Source: Shewanellaceae bacterium (GTDB taxonomy: Bacteria; Pseudomonadota; Gammaproteobacteria; Enterobacterales; Shewanellaceae). From it: a stretch of DNA of 5,504 nucleotides. Position 1 is the stretch's first letter. Each line of letters starts with the position of its first letter. Below the pieces are notes generated by a model. It did no database searches. It was given only the letters and a program-made list of their open reading frames with translations, and had not been told where the DNA came from. A program made the position numbers and the translations under genes. Of this stretch, positions 1 to 5,504 are shown in pieces. The stretch spans positions 1-5,504 of the forward strand of contig JADHND010000116.1 in assembly GCA_016779685.1 (NCBI GenBank), given 5' to 3'.

Positions 1-2718
1 TGGCTCCAGCAACCCCATCAACTCTTACCTAACGATCTCAGCAGACTAAGTTGGTCAAAACTCAAAATAACCAAAAAATCACTGCCTGTCGATCAAGCCA
101 AACTCAGCTTGTTGGTGGCTGTTGATGATTTACTTATGCAACAACAACAACTCCAAATCGTTTTTTATCAAACCGCTCGCGTCACCATTCAAGACCGGTT
201 ACGACGTCTCAAAGCGCAAGAGTCGATCTTATTTGCCGATGATTTGATGATTCAATTAAAACAAGCCATCACCGAACACTCACAACGTGACCAGCTCATT
301 AAATTGATTAGAGAACGTTTTCCGGTAGCACTCATTGATGAGTTCCAAGACACCGATGCCATTCAATTTGATATTTTCGAGAAGCTTTATCGCGATCAAA
401 ATCAATTGGGTTGGTATATGATTGGTGATCCTAAGCAAGCGATTTATGCGTTTCGAGGCGCCGATATTTTTACATATATGCAAGCCAAAGCGGATACCTC
501 TAATCAGCACCACTTAACCACCAACTATCGCTCTGCTAGCGATATGGTTGACGCAGTCAATCACCTGTTTACCGCCACGGCTCGCAATCCTTTTGTCTAC
601 GACATGATTACCTATCAACCCGTCTTGGCACATCAAACAGCTGCGTTACAGTTACCCCGGGACACTGCTGCGTTGCATTTTCGTTATCAAGCGACAGATT
701 GTACTTTCAAGACGAAGGCTGACGCGACCCGAGCTGCGGCAGATGACTGTGCCCAACACATTACTGACTTGTTGAACCAAGCTCAACTCGGCCAAGCTCA
801 CATTAAGGGACGCCCATTGGAACCAAGAGACATCGCCATCTTGGTACGCTCAGGTGCTGAAGCTAAAGTCGTTGCCAAGGCTTTGGCCAACCGCGGCGTC
901 GGTAGTGTCTATCTGAGCCGCGACCGGGTGTTTGAAACGCCTGAGGCCGAAGCCATGACCTTTATCTTAAAAGCGATGGCCTACCCTAAGCAAGAGTTGG
1001 CCATTCGTAATGCGCTCGCCACCCCTTTACTAGGACGAACCTATACCCAAATCAACCAGTTTAATCATGACGAAGATGAACGCTGCTATTGGCTGGAGAA
1101 ATTTGCGTACTACCATCAATTATGGCACCAACAAAACTGGCTGGTGGCTTTTGCCCAATTAATGCTCGACAGCCAAATGGCGTCGAGGTTGTTACAACAA
1201 GCCCATGGCGCCCGACAATTGACCGATATTCGCCATCTAAGCGAAATCATTCAAGCCGAAAGCCAAAGGCTCACAGGAAGCCAAGCCCTCCTGAATTGGT
1301 ACGAACAACAATGTCATCAACCGGACATGCCGGTGGATACCCAGCAATTACGACTGGAAAGTGAGCACAATTTGATCACCATCACCACCATCCACAAAAG
1401 CAAAGGCTTAGAGTATAACCTGTGTTGGCTTCCATTCTTGAGTCTGGTCAACCAACATCGCAAGACCACCATCGGCCACGTTTACCACGATGATAACCAA
1501 CAACTGCTGTGGAACTGCAACCCTAATAGCGATACCAAAGCAAAAAAAAATGACATTGAAGATAAAGTAAAACAAGAAGAATTAGCTGAAGCCATACGCT
1601 TGCTATACGTCGCCTTCACCCGCGCCAAATATCGAGTCTACACGCATATTGCACAAGTCAAAACAACCAAAAAAACATCAGCGGCAGGCAACTTTGATAA
1701 AAGTCCCTTAGGTTTCTTACTCGGGTGCGAACAAGCAATGACCACCGAGCAACTGATCCAACACTTACAGGCCTTAGTGCAAGCACCGCATACAGCGTTA
1801 GTCCCAGTCGACACCGACAATAATAACTTGGAACCCCTAACAAAATTGGTTGATCAGGCGCCGAATGAGCTTCATGTATTGCCCCCTACCCAGCCGTTGC
1901 AAGCGCCTTGGTGGCTCAGTTCATATTCTGGTTTGGTGCGTCATCTCACCCATCCACACCGCATACCTGTAGAACAGCCCTTGACCACGTCGGATCCACA
2001 ATTAAAACAACGCTTTGAATTTGATAGGGGAGCCCATATCGGTACCTTTTTACATCAAATTTTTGAGGACATCGAATTTGCAGATCCGGATAGTTTAACC
2101 ACGGAACTGCCCTTAATCATGGAACGCTATCAAATTGATTCCATCCATTATACCATGCTCCATACGTGGGTGACTGAGGTATTGGCTACTGAGCTGCAAC
2201 CACGTCTTCGCTTAAATCAGCTTCGGTCGCAGCAGGTGTTTAAAGAATTGGAGTTTTTCATGCCCATGCTCACCTTAACCGACACGGATCTGAATCAGCT
2301 GTTACAAGCATATAACTACACCTCCACCCCGGCGTTAAATTTCGACACCTTACAAGGAATGCTTAAAGGTTTTGTCGATTTGGTTTTTGAGTGGGAAGGT
2401 CGTTATTATATAGCCGATTACAAGTCCAACTTTTTAGGGATACATGAACAAGATTACTCGGCAGATAAACTGCAACAGGCCATCAACGAACACCGCTACG
2501 ATGTACAATATCTGCTCTATACCGTTGCCTTACATCTGATGCTGCAACTGGCAATCAGCGATTATCAGTACGAGACTCATTTTGGCGGCTGCTACTATTT
2601 GTTTATCCGAGCCATGCAACCCCAAAAAAACCATGGTGTTTTCTTTGACCGACCTAATCCAGCCTTAATCGAAACCTTAGCTGGGTATTTTCAACAACAG
2701 GCGCATTCGACATGTTAA
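1..2718 (+). CDS. recB: RecBCD exonuclease V subunit RecB, 5' end cut off by the window
   Basis: RecB is the 3'-5' helicase and sole nuclease of RecBCD, which processes double-strand ends and loads RecA in the cytoplasm. The frame is open from base 1, so 905 residues are visible. E. coli RecB has 1180, so about 275 N-terminal residues, including the Walker A motif, lie upstream. TTG at 109 is not a real start. UvrD-type helicase motifs appear in order: DEFQDTD (Walker B, 337-357), GDPKQAIYAFRGAD (424-465), NYRS (523-534), HKSKGLEY (1393-1416) and RLLYVAFTRAK (1597-1629). The C-terminal nuclease domain has its expected His (2053-2055, in GTFLHQIFED), Asp (2377-2379, in GFVDLVF), and Asp and Lys of DYKSN (2416-2418, 2422-2424). 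The spacing of the last three matches E. coli D1067, D1080 and K1082, so the nuclease looks intact. HRYDVQYLLY and HFGGCYYLF downstream are also typical of RecB. The stop codon overlaps the recD start. No frameshift is seen. Confidence 0.97.
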   Translation, partial: WLQQPHQLLPNDLSRLSWSKLKITKKSLPVDQAKLSLLVAVDDLLMQQQQLQIVFYQTARVTIQDRLRRLKAQESILFADDLMIQLKQAITEHSQRDQLIKLIRERFPVALIDEFQDTDAIQFDIFEKLYRDQNQLGWYMIGDPKQAIYAFRGADIFTYMQAKADTSNQHHLTTNYRSASDMVDAVNHLFTATARNPFVYDMITYQPVLAHQTAALQLPRDTAALHFRYQATDCTFKTKADATRAAADDCAQHITDLLNQAQLGQAHIKGRPLEPRDIAILVRSGAEAKVVAKALANRGVGSVYLSRDRVFETPEAEAMTFILKAMAYPKQELAIRNALATPLLGRTYTQINQFNHDEDERCYWLEKFAYYHQLWHQQNWLVAFAQLMLDSQMASRLLQQAHGARQLTDIRHLSEIIQAESQRLTGSQALLNWYEQQCHQPDMPVDTQQLRLESEHNLITITTIHKSKGLEYNLCWLPFLSLVNQHRKTTIGHVYHDDNQQLLWNCNPNSDTKAKKNDIEDKVKQEELAEAIRLLYVAFTRAKYRVYTHIAQVKTTKKTSAAGNFDKSPLGFLLGCEQAMTTEQLIQHLQALVQAPHTALVPVDTDNNNLEPLTKLVDQAPNELHVLPPTQPLQAPWWLSSYSGLVRHLTHPHRIPVEQPLTTSDPQLKQRFEFDRGAHIGTFLHQIFEDIEFADPDSLTTELPLIMERYQIDSIHYTMLHTWVTEVLATELQPRLRLNQLRSQQVFKELEFFMPMLTLTDTDLNQLLQAYNYTSTPALNFDTLQGMLKGFVDLVFEWEGRYYIADYKSNFLGIHEQDYSADKLQQAINEHRYDVQYLLYTVALHLMLQLAISDYQYETHFGGCYYLFIRAMQPQKNHGVFFDRPNPALIETLAGYFQQQAHSTC
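1140..1147 (+). other. Octamer identical to the E. coli Chi site, inside recB
   Basis: GCTGGTGG, the sequence recognised by E. coli RecBCD to switch from degradation to RecA loading, occurs once on the + strand. No copy was noticed on the other strand. Chi sequences differ between bacterial groups, so this octamer is only meaningful if this organism uses the enterobacterial Chi. It also falls in coding sequence (Trp-Leu-Val-Ala), where a chance match is possible. Confidence 0.3.
2712..2718 (+). promoter_or_regulatory. recB/recD 7-bp overlap, probable translational coupling
   Basis: The recD start ATG (2712-2714) lies inside the last codons of recB, whose TAA is at 2716-2718. The preceding bases contain no good Shine-Dalgarno match; the nearest purine run is the weak CAGG at 2698-2701. 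Ribosomes finishing recB would therefore be well placed to start recD. This would keep the two subunits near equal amounts, as expected for a 1:1:1 complex. The overlap is seen directly; the coupling is inferred. Confidence 0.6.
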
Positions 2719-4586
2719 AGCAATCTTTAAATTGGTGTACAGCTCTCGATAAGTGGGTCGAACTCCATCACATCACCGAACTCGACAAACAGTTTGCCCA
2801 TCATATGCGCAATCTGGAACCAAATACGGACGATCTGTATGTCCTCTTGTGCCTGTTAGCCAGTACCTACGTCTCGAATCAACAAACCTGTGTGCCCTTG
2901 AATGCGATTGATTGGAACAATCCATTGGCTGAAAGCCAATCCAGTTTCACCAGCACCGTTACCAGCGCGGTCGTTCTCGAGCAGATACATCGATATGATA
3001 CCATCGGAACACCTACAGATCATACACCACTCATCTTGGAAGACGACCGCCTTTATTTACATCGCTACCACCGCTACGAACACCATCTTTGCCAACAGCT
3101 GATCGCATTGAGCCAAAAAACACCGCCAACGAGTATTGAGCCTGTTATCGAACGCTTACAATGCCTCTTCCCCAACACAACACCAACGATTGATTGGCAA
3201 AAAGTAGCCGCCATCACGGCCTTGATGCAATCACTGACGATCATTACTGGTGGTCCTGGTACAGGCAAAACCACAACTGTCGCTAAAATCTTACTATTAC
3301 TACAACAGCAACAACCGGATATCAAAATCAAGATGGTGGCACCGACAGGAAAGGCTGCGACCCGACTCCAAACATCCATAGAAAACAGTCGTCATTGGTT
3401 TAAGACCCAATATCCACAACTGGTCGATGCCTTGGATGCGCTACCGACAGCGACCTCCACCATCCATCGCTTGTTAGGTGTTAAGCCTAACGGCACGTTT
3501 CGGTTCCATGCCAACCATCCTTTGGATCTAGACTTACTGTTGATTGATGAAGCATCCATGATTGATTTGCCTTTGATGTATCACCTATTCAATGCGCTAC
3601 CAGGATCTGCTCGGGTCATCATCTTAGGAGATAGCGAACAGTTGGCATCTGTAGAAGCCGGATCCGTGTTAAGCGATCTCTGCTATGGCCTTCATGTCAA
3701 TAAGCAAGATCCAAGCTGGCACATGCGATACAGTGCCGACCGCGTGCAATTGCTTAATCAATACTGCGCTCATGATTTCGATGCTTATCTCCATGCACAA
3801 CCTCGGCTCGGCAATGGCATGTGTGTGTTGCTTAAAAGTCATCGCTTTGATGCTCAATCAGGGATTGGGCAATTTGCTCACGCCATCAATGCTGGCGATG
3901 TCGACGCATTTAAACGATGTTTGCGACAAGGTTTCTCTGATACTGAATGGTTTTTCGAATCCACACTTGAGGATGCGCTCAGGCAACCCATTCTAGCCCA
4001 GTACCAACCTTATTTGACCGCCATGGATGCGCAAGCTTCTTTAATAGATATTTTTACTAAATTTGATCAGTTTAGAGTGCTTTGCGCGCAACACCAAGGT
4101 TCACGTGGCGTTCAAGCCATAAACCATGCTATCGAAACTTGGCTAGCACGGCAAAATATGCTCCAACTGGGCACTGAGTTTTACCTAGGCCGCCCGATTC
4201 TGATTGAACAAAACGATTATCAGTTATCGCTGTTCAATGGTGATGTCGGTTTGATCCTACAGCAAACGGACGACAAGCGACCTATGGCTTATTTTCAAAG
4301 TCATCAAGGGTGGCTTAAATACTTACCAGCTCGGCTGCCCAAGCATCAGACCTGTTTTGCGATGACCATCCATAAGAGTCAAGGTAGCGAATTCCAAACC
4401 GTCGCCACTGTTCTCCCGGACACCAATCCCCGTGGTTTACTCAGCCGAGAACTGCTGTATACAGCGATTACCCGCGCCAAAAAGCATCACCTATGCTTGG
4501 GACGGTTAGCCGTGATTGAAGCGGCGATGGGTGCGGCAACTCAGCGAACCTCTGGTATTCGTCATAAAATTTGGTCTATGGATTGA
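2712..4586 (+). CDS. recD: RecBCD exonuclease V subunit RecD, 5'-3' helicase
   Basis: RecD is the fast 5'-3' superfamily 1B helicase of RecBCD. It also influences nuclease control and Chi response through its partners. The 624 residues compare with 608 in E. coli, so the gene is full length. An N-terminal domain (about residues 1-165, contacting RecB and RecC in the known complex) is followed by INWQKVAA-like sequence and Walker A GGPGTGKT (residues 180-187, Lys186). Next come APTGKAATRL, TSTIHRLLG, Walker B DEAS (279-282), GDSEQLASVEAG (from 306), SHRF...SGIGQ, HKSQGSEF (from 554) and RELLYTAITRAK (579-590). The ATG at 2712 overlaps the recB stop by 7 bp and has no strong Shine-Dalgarno sequence, which fits translational coupling. 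The extra length appears to lie between motif III and the SHRF element, where a weakly conserved stretch (about residues 320-372) separates them. There is no strong terminator directly after the stop. Confidence 0.97.
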   Translation: MLKQSLNWCTALDKWVELHHITELDKQFAHHMRNLEPNTDDLYVLLCLLASTYVSNQQTCVPLNAIDWNNPLAESQSSFTSTVTSAVVLEQIHRYDTIGTPTDHTPLILEDDRLYLHRYHRYEHHLCQQLIALSQKTPPTSIEPVIERLQCLFPNTTPTIDWQKVAAITALMQSLTIITGGPGTGKTTTVAKILLLLQQQQPDIKIKMVAPTGKAATRLQTSIENSRHWFKTQYPQLVDALDALPTATSTIHRLLGVKPNGTFRFHANHPLDLDLLLIDEASMIDLPLMYHLFNALPGSARVIILGDSEQLASVEAGSVLSDLCYGLHVNKQDPSWHMRYSADRVQLLNQYCAHDFDAYLHAQPRLGNGMCVLLKSHRFDAQSGIGQFAHAINAGDVDAFKRCLRQGFSDTEWFFESTLEDALRQPILAQYQPYLTAMDAQASLIDIFTKFDQFRVLCAQHQGSRGVQAINHAIETWLARQNMLQLGTEFYLGRPILIEQNDYQLSLFNGDVGLILQQTDDKRPMAYFQSHQGWLKYLPARLPKHQTCFAMTIHKSQGSEFQTVATVLPDTNPRGLLSRELLYTAITRAKKHHLCLGRLAVIEAAMGAATQRTSGIRHKIWSMD

Positions 4587-4610
4587 GTGAACAGGCACAA
4601 GGTGTAACTG

Positions 4611-4640
4611 TGATGCATCATGAATGTGGTCACCTATTCA
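4611..4640. repeat. Small inverted repeats just after recD
   Basis: The spacer after recD contains a perfect 10-bp palindrome, TGATGCATCA (4611-4620). It is followed immediately by an interrupted inverted repeat, TGAAT (4621-4625) and ATTCA (4636-4640), with a central GGTCACC that is itself palindromic around one base. No T run follows, so this is not a standard intrinsic terminator. It could be a weak operator or an RNA 3'-end structure for recBD, or it may have no function. Confidence 0.3.
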
Positions 4641-4658
4641 CCAATCTTCAAGGCACAA

Positions 4659-4691
4659 CTTACATTTTTAAGCAAAATAAGCTAGTATAAT
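4659..4691 (+). promoter_or_regulatory. Probable sigma70 promoter for the repeat-protein gene
   Basis: A perfect -10 hexamer, TATAAT, lies at 4686-4691 in an AT-rich stretch, 43 bp before the start codon. Transcription would begin near 4698 and give a leader of roughly 35-40 nt. The -35 element is poor. CTTACA (4659-4664) matches four of six consensus bases but is 21 bp from TATAAT; it is 18 bp from the overlapping TAGTAT (4683-4688). TTTTTA (4665-4670) is an alternative at 15 bp. A perfect -10 with a weak -35 may indicate that an activator or UP-like A/T sequence contributes. Confidence 0.55.
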
Positions 4692-4715
4692 AGTTAAATT
4701 CATTCCAAAAAAAAT

Positions 4716-4733
4716 GAGAAGTTGGAGAAGTTG
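4716..4733 (+). promoter_or_regulatory. Ribosome binding site within a 9-bp tandem duplication
   Basis: GAGAAGTTG occurs twice back to back (4716-4724 and 4725-4733). The junction creates GGAG (4724-4727), placed 7 nt before the ATG at 4735, which is good Shine-Dalgarno spacing and fixes that start. The first copy gives a second purine-rich stretch (GAGAA) upstream, too far away to serve the same start directly. Confidence 0.7.
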
Positions 4734-4734
4734 A

Positions 4735-5367
4735 ATGGCTAGCAAACATCAAGAAGAACTTGATAAATTTATTGTCGCTTACCAGAAAGTGTATGGTAAA
4801 AAACCTAAGATAGAAATCAATGGTGGATGGTATAAGGTTAATGGTGAAAAATCAGTTCGCCTAGCCGACATTGAAAAAATGACACGTTCTTTGGTTCATA
4901 CCAAACCAAAAACAGAATCAGCTGCAACAACTGCCAAAGCTGAGACAACTGCTAAAGCAAAGCCTGCTGCCAAAGCTGAGACAACTGCTAAAGCAAAACC
5001 AGCTGCCAAAGCTGAGACAACTGCTAAAGCAAAACCAGCTGCCAAAGCTGAGACAACTGCTAAAGCAAAACCAGCTGCCAAAGCTGAGACAATTGCTAAA
5101 GCAAAACCAGCTGCCAAAGCTGAGACAACTGCTAAAGCAAAACCAGCTGCAAAGTCTGGTGCTCATTCAAAAGGCAAAGTAGCCCCTCGTTCACGCAAAA
5201 AAACAAGCTCGTCAAACGAAGTACGCAGTCAACGTTTACCTAGCATGACTCCCGCACCATTGCCATCTAATGTTAAAGTGGTTAAAAAAGGCGATGGTCA
5301 GCGCCCTGCTACATTGTGGATCAGCAAATTATCGCAGCAAGACAAACTTCCCCGCAGCTACCAATAA
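4735..5367 (+). CDS. Lys/Ala-rich repeat protein, histone H1-like; function unknown
   Basis: This 210-residue basic protein (47 Lys/Arg against 17 Asp/Glu by hand count) has no signal peptide or membrane segment and so is probably cytoplasmic. Residues 1-66 form a unique domain, with a predicted helix (QEELDKFIVAYQKVYG), a likely beta-hairpin around INGGWYKVNG and a second helix (VRLADIEKMTRSL). Residues 67-138 are six copies of AKAETTAKAKPA. Residues 139-210 form a basic, Ser/Pro-rich segment ending in NVKVVKKGDGQRPATLWISKL. The repeats resemble the Lys/Ala/Pro tails of bacterial H1-like proteins such as Pseudomonas AlgP, which bind DNA without sequence specificity. Nucleic-acid binding is inferred from charge and composition only. 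I do not recognise the N- or C-terminal domains, and the tail may be only a flexible linker. The ATG at 4735 has GGAG 7 nt upstream. The gene has its own -10 box and a downstream terminator, so it appears to be transcribed separately from recBD. Confidence 0.85.
   Translation: MASKHQEELDKFIVAYQKVYGKKPKIEINGGWYKVNGEKSVRLADIEKMTRSLVHTKPKTESAATTAKAETTAKAKPAAKAETTAKAKPAAKAETTAKAKPAAKAETTAKAKPAAKAETIAKAKPAAKAETTAKAKPAAKSGAHSKGKVAPRSRKKTSSSNEVRSQRLPSMTPAPLPSNVKVVKKGDGQRPATLWISKLSQQDKLPRSYQ
4933..5148 (+). repeat. Six in-frame 36-bp tandem repeats
   Basis: Six head-to-tail 36-bp units (starting at 4933, 4969, 5005, 5041, 5077 and 5113) each encode AKAETTAKAKPA. Units 2, 3, 4 and 6 are identical in DNA. 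Unit 1 differs by two silent changes (AAG for AAA and CCT for CCA). Unit 5 has one change that makes Thr into Ile. A degenerate partial unit precedes the array (AATT before 4933) and a short remnant, AKS, follows. Being a multiple of three, gain or loss of units would keep the frame and change only tail length. Identity at silent sites points to recent duplication or homogenisation. Confidence 0.95.
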
Positions 5368-5418
5368 ATCAAAGCCCTAACTGCTTCTGAAAAGGTTTCG
5401 TTTTCAACGCTTTTGATT
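5367..5418. repeat. Imperfect nested inverted repeat after the repeat-protein gene
   Basis: AATCAAAGC (5367-5375) pairs with GCTTTTGATT (5409-5418) with one bulged T. Nested inside, TGAAAA (5388-5393) pairs with TTTTCA (5401-5406) around a 7-nt loop. An alternative pairing is TGCTTC (5382-5387) with GAAGCA (5424-5429). No T run follows. It may be a 3'-UTR structure that protects the mRNA or assists the terminator downstream. Confidence 0.35.
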
Positions 5419-5428
5419 AAATCGAAGC

Positions 5429-5471
5429 AAAAAAAAAGCTATTTCTAAACAGAAATAGCTTTCTTTCTCTG
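5429..5471. terminator. Intrinsic terminator, probably bidirectional
   Basis: A perfect 12-bp stem, AAAGCTATTTCT (5435-5446) with AGAAATAGCTTT (5451-5462), closes on an AAAC loop. On the + strand it is followed by a T-rich but interrupted tail (TTCTTTCTCT, 5461-5470) and would end the repeat-protein transcript about 70 nt after its stop. On the opposite strand the upstream nine-A run (5429-5437) becomes an unbroken run of nine Ts, so termination of leftward transcription should be stronger. The stem is rather AT-rich. Confidence 0.8.
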
Positions 5472-5472
5472 A

Positions 5473-5488
5473 TGCTTTAGCTAAAGCA
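5473..5488. repeat. 16-bp perfect palindrome beside the terminator
   Basis: TGCTTTAGCTAAAGCA reads the same on both strands. As RNA it would fold into a 6-bp stem with a 4-nt loop, but no T run follows on either side. Its position 11 bp beyond the terminator stem suggests either an extra 3'-end hairpin for a leftward gene or a protein-binding operator. Neither is demonstrated. Confidence 0.4.
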
Positions 5489-5504
5489 CTAGATTATGCT
5501 GCTT

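Noticed and set aside
109..111. TTG at 109 as a recB start codon.
   Set aside because: The frame is open back to base 1, and the protein would lack the Walker A motif found upstream in all active RecB proteins.
1089..1364. A 91-codon forward frame inside recB.
   Set aside because: It overlaps conserved recB coding sequence in another frame and shows no recognisable motif.
3074..3379. A 101-codon reverse-strand frame over the recD Walker A region.
   Set aside because: It is antisense to highly conserved recD sequence and its product looks like a complement artefact.
3685..3996. A 103-codon forward frame inside recD.
   Set aside because: It is out of frame with recD, which is intact here, and has no ribosome binding site or recognisable domain.
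4611..4640. Terminator for recBD.
   Set aside because: The hairpins are short and interrupted and no T run follows.
4933..5148. CRISPR-like array, because of regular 36-bp units.
   Set aside because: The units are contiguous with no spacers and lie in frame within a protein-coding gene.
4896..5166. Two long open frames on the reverse strand across the repeat array (Ala/Val-rich and Cys/Ser/Phe-rich translations).
   Set aside because: A 36-bp repeat with no stop in a given frame stays open in every copy, so these are by-products of the array. They have no ribosome binding site and low-complexity products.

Overview
The window looks like ordinary chromosomal DNA from a gammaproteobacterium. 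The evidence is a recB-recD pair that can be followed motif by motif against the Escherichia coli proteins, moderate GC (about 43% in four lines counted by hand), strong use of CAA for glutamine, and a sigma70-type -10 box. The genus cannot be fixed from the sequence alone.

Layout: positions 1-2718 hold the 3' three quarters of recB, whose 5' end lies before the window. recD (2712-4586) overlaps recB by 7 bp and is complete. These are two of the three subunits of the RecBCD helicase-nuclease (exonuclease V), which resects double-strand breaks, degrades linear foreign DNA and loads RecA. recC is expected upstream but is not visible. A short spacer (4587-4734) carries small inverted repeats, a -10 box and a ribosome binding site lying in a 9-bp tandem duplication. 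It leads to a separate gene (4735-5367) for a very basic 210-residue protein. This protein has three parts of similar size: a unique N-terminal domain, six near-identical 12-residue Lys/Ala/Thr repeats resembling the tails of bacterial histone H1-like proteins, and a unique basic C-terminal segment. The last 137 bp contain an imperfect inverted repeat, a strong hairpin terminator with T-rich runs on both strands, and a 16-bp perfect palindrome.

RecB supplies the 3'-5' helicase and the only nuclease, and RecD supplies the 5'-3' helicase. The overlap implies they are made together. The repeat protein appears to have its own promoter and terminator, so its position beside recBD does not by itself imply a functional link. 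I found no mobile element, CRISPR array, tRNA or rRNA. The least explained part of the window is the repeat protein and its control region. I see no convincing evidence of a wholly new system.
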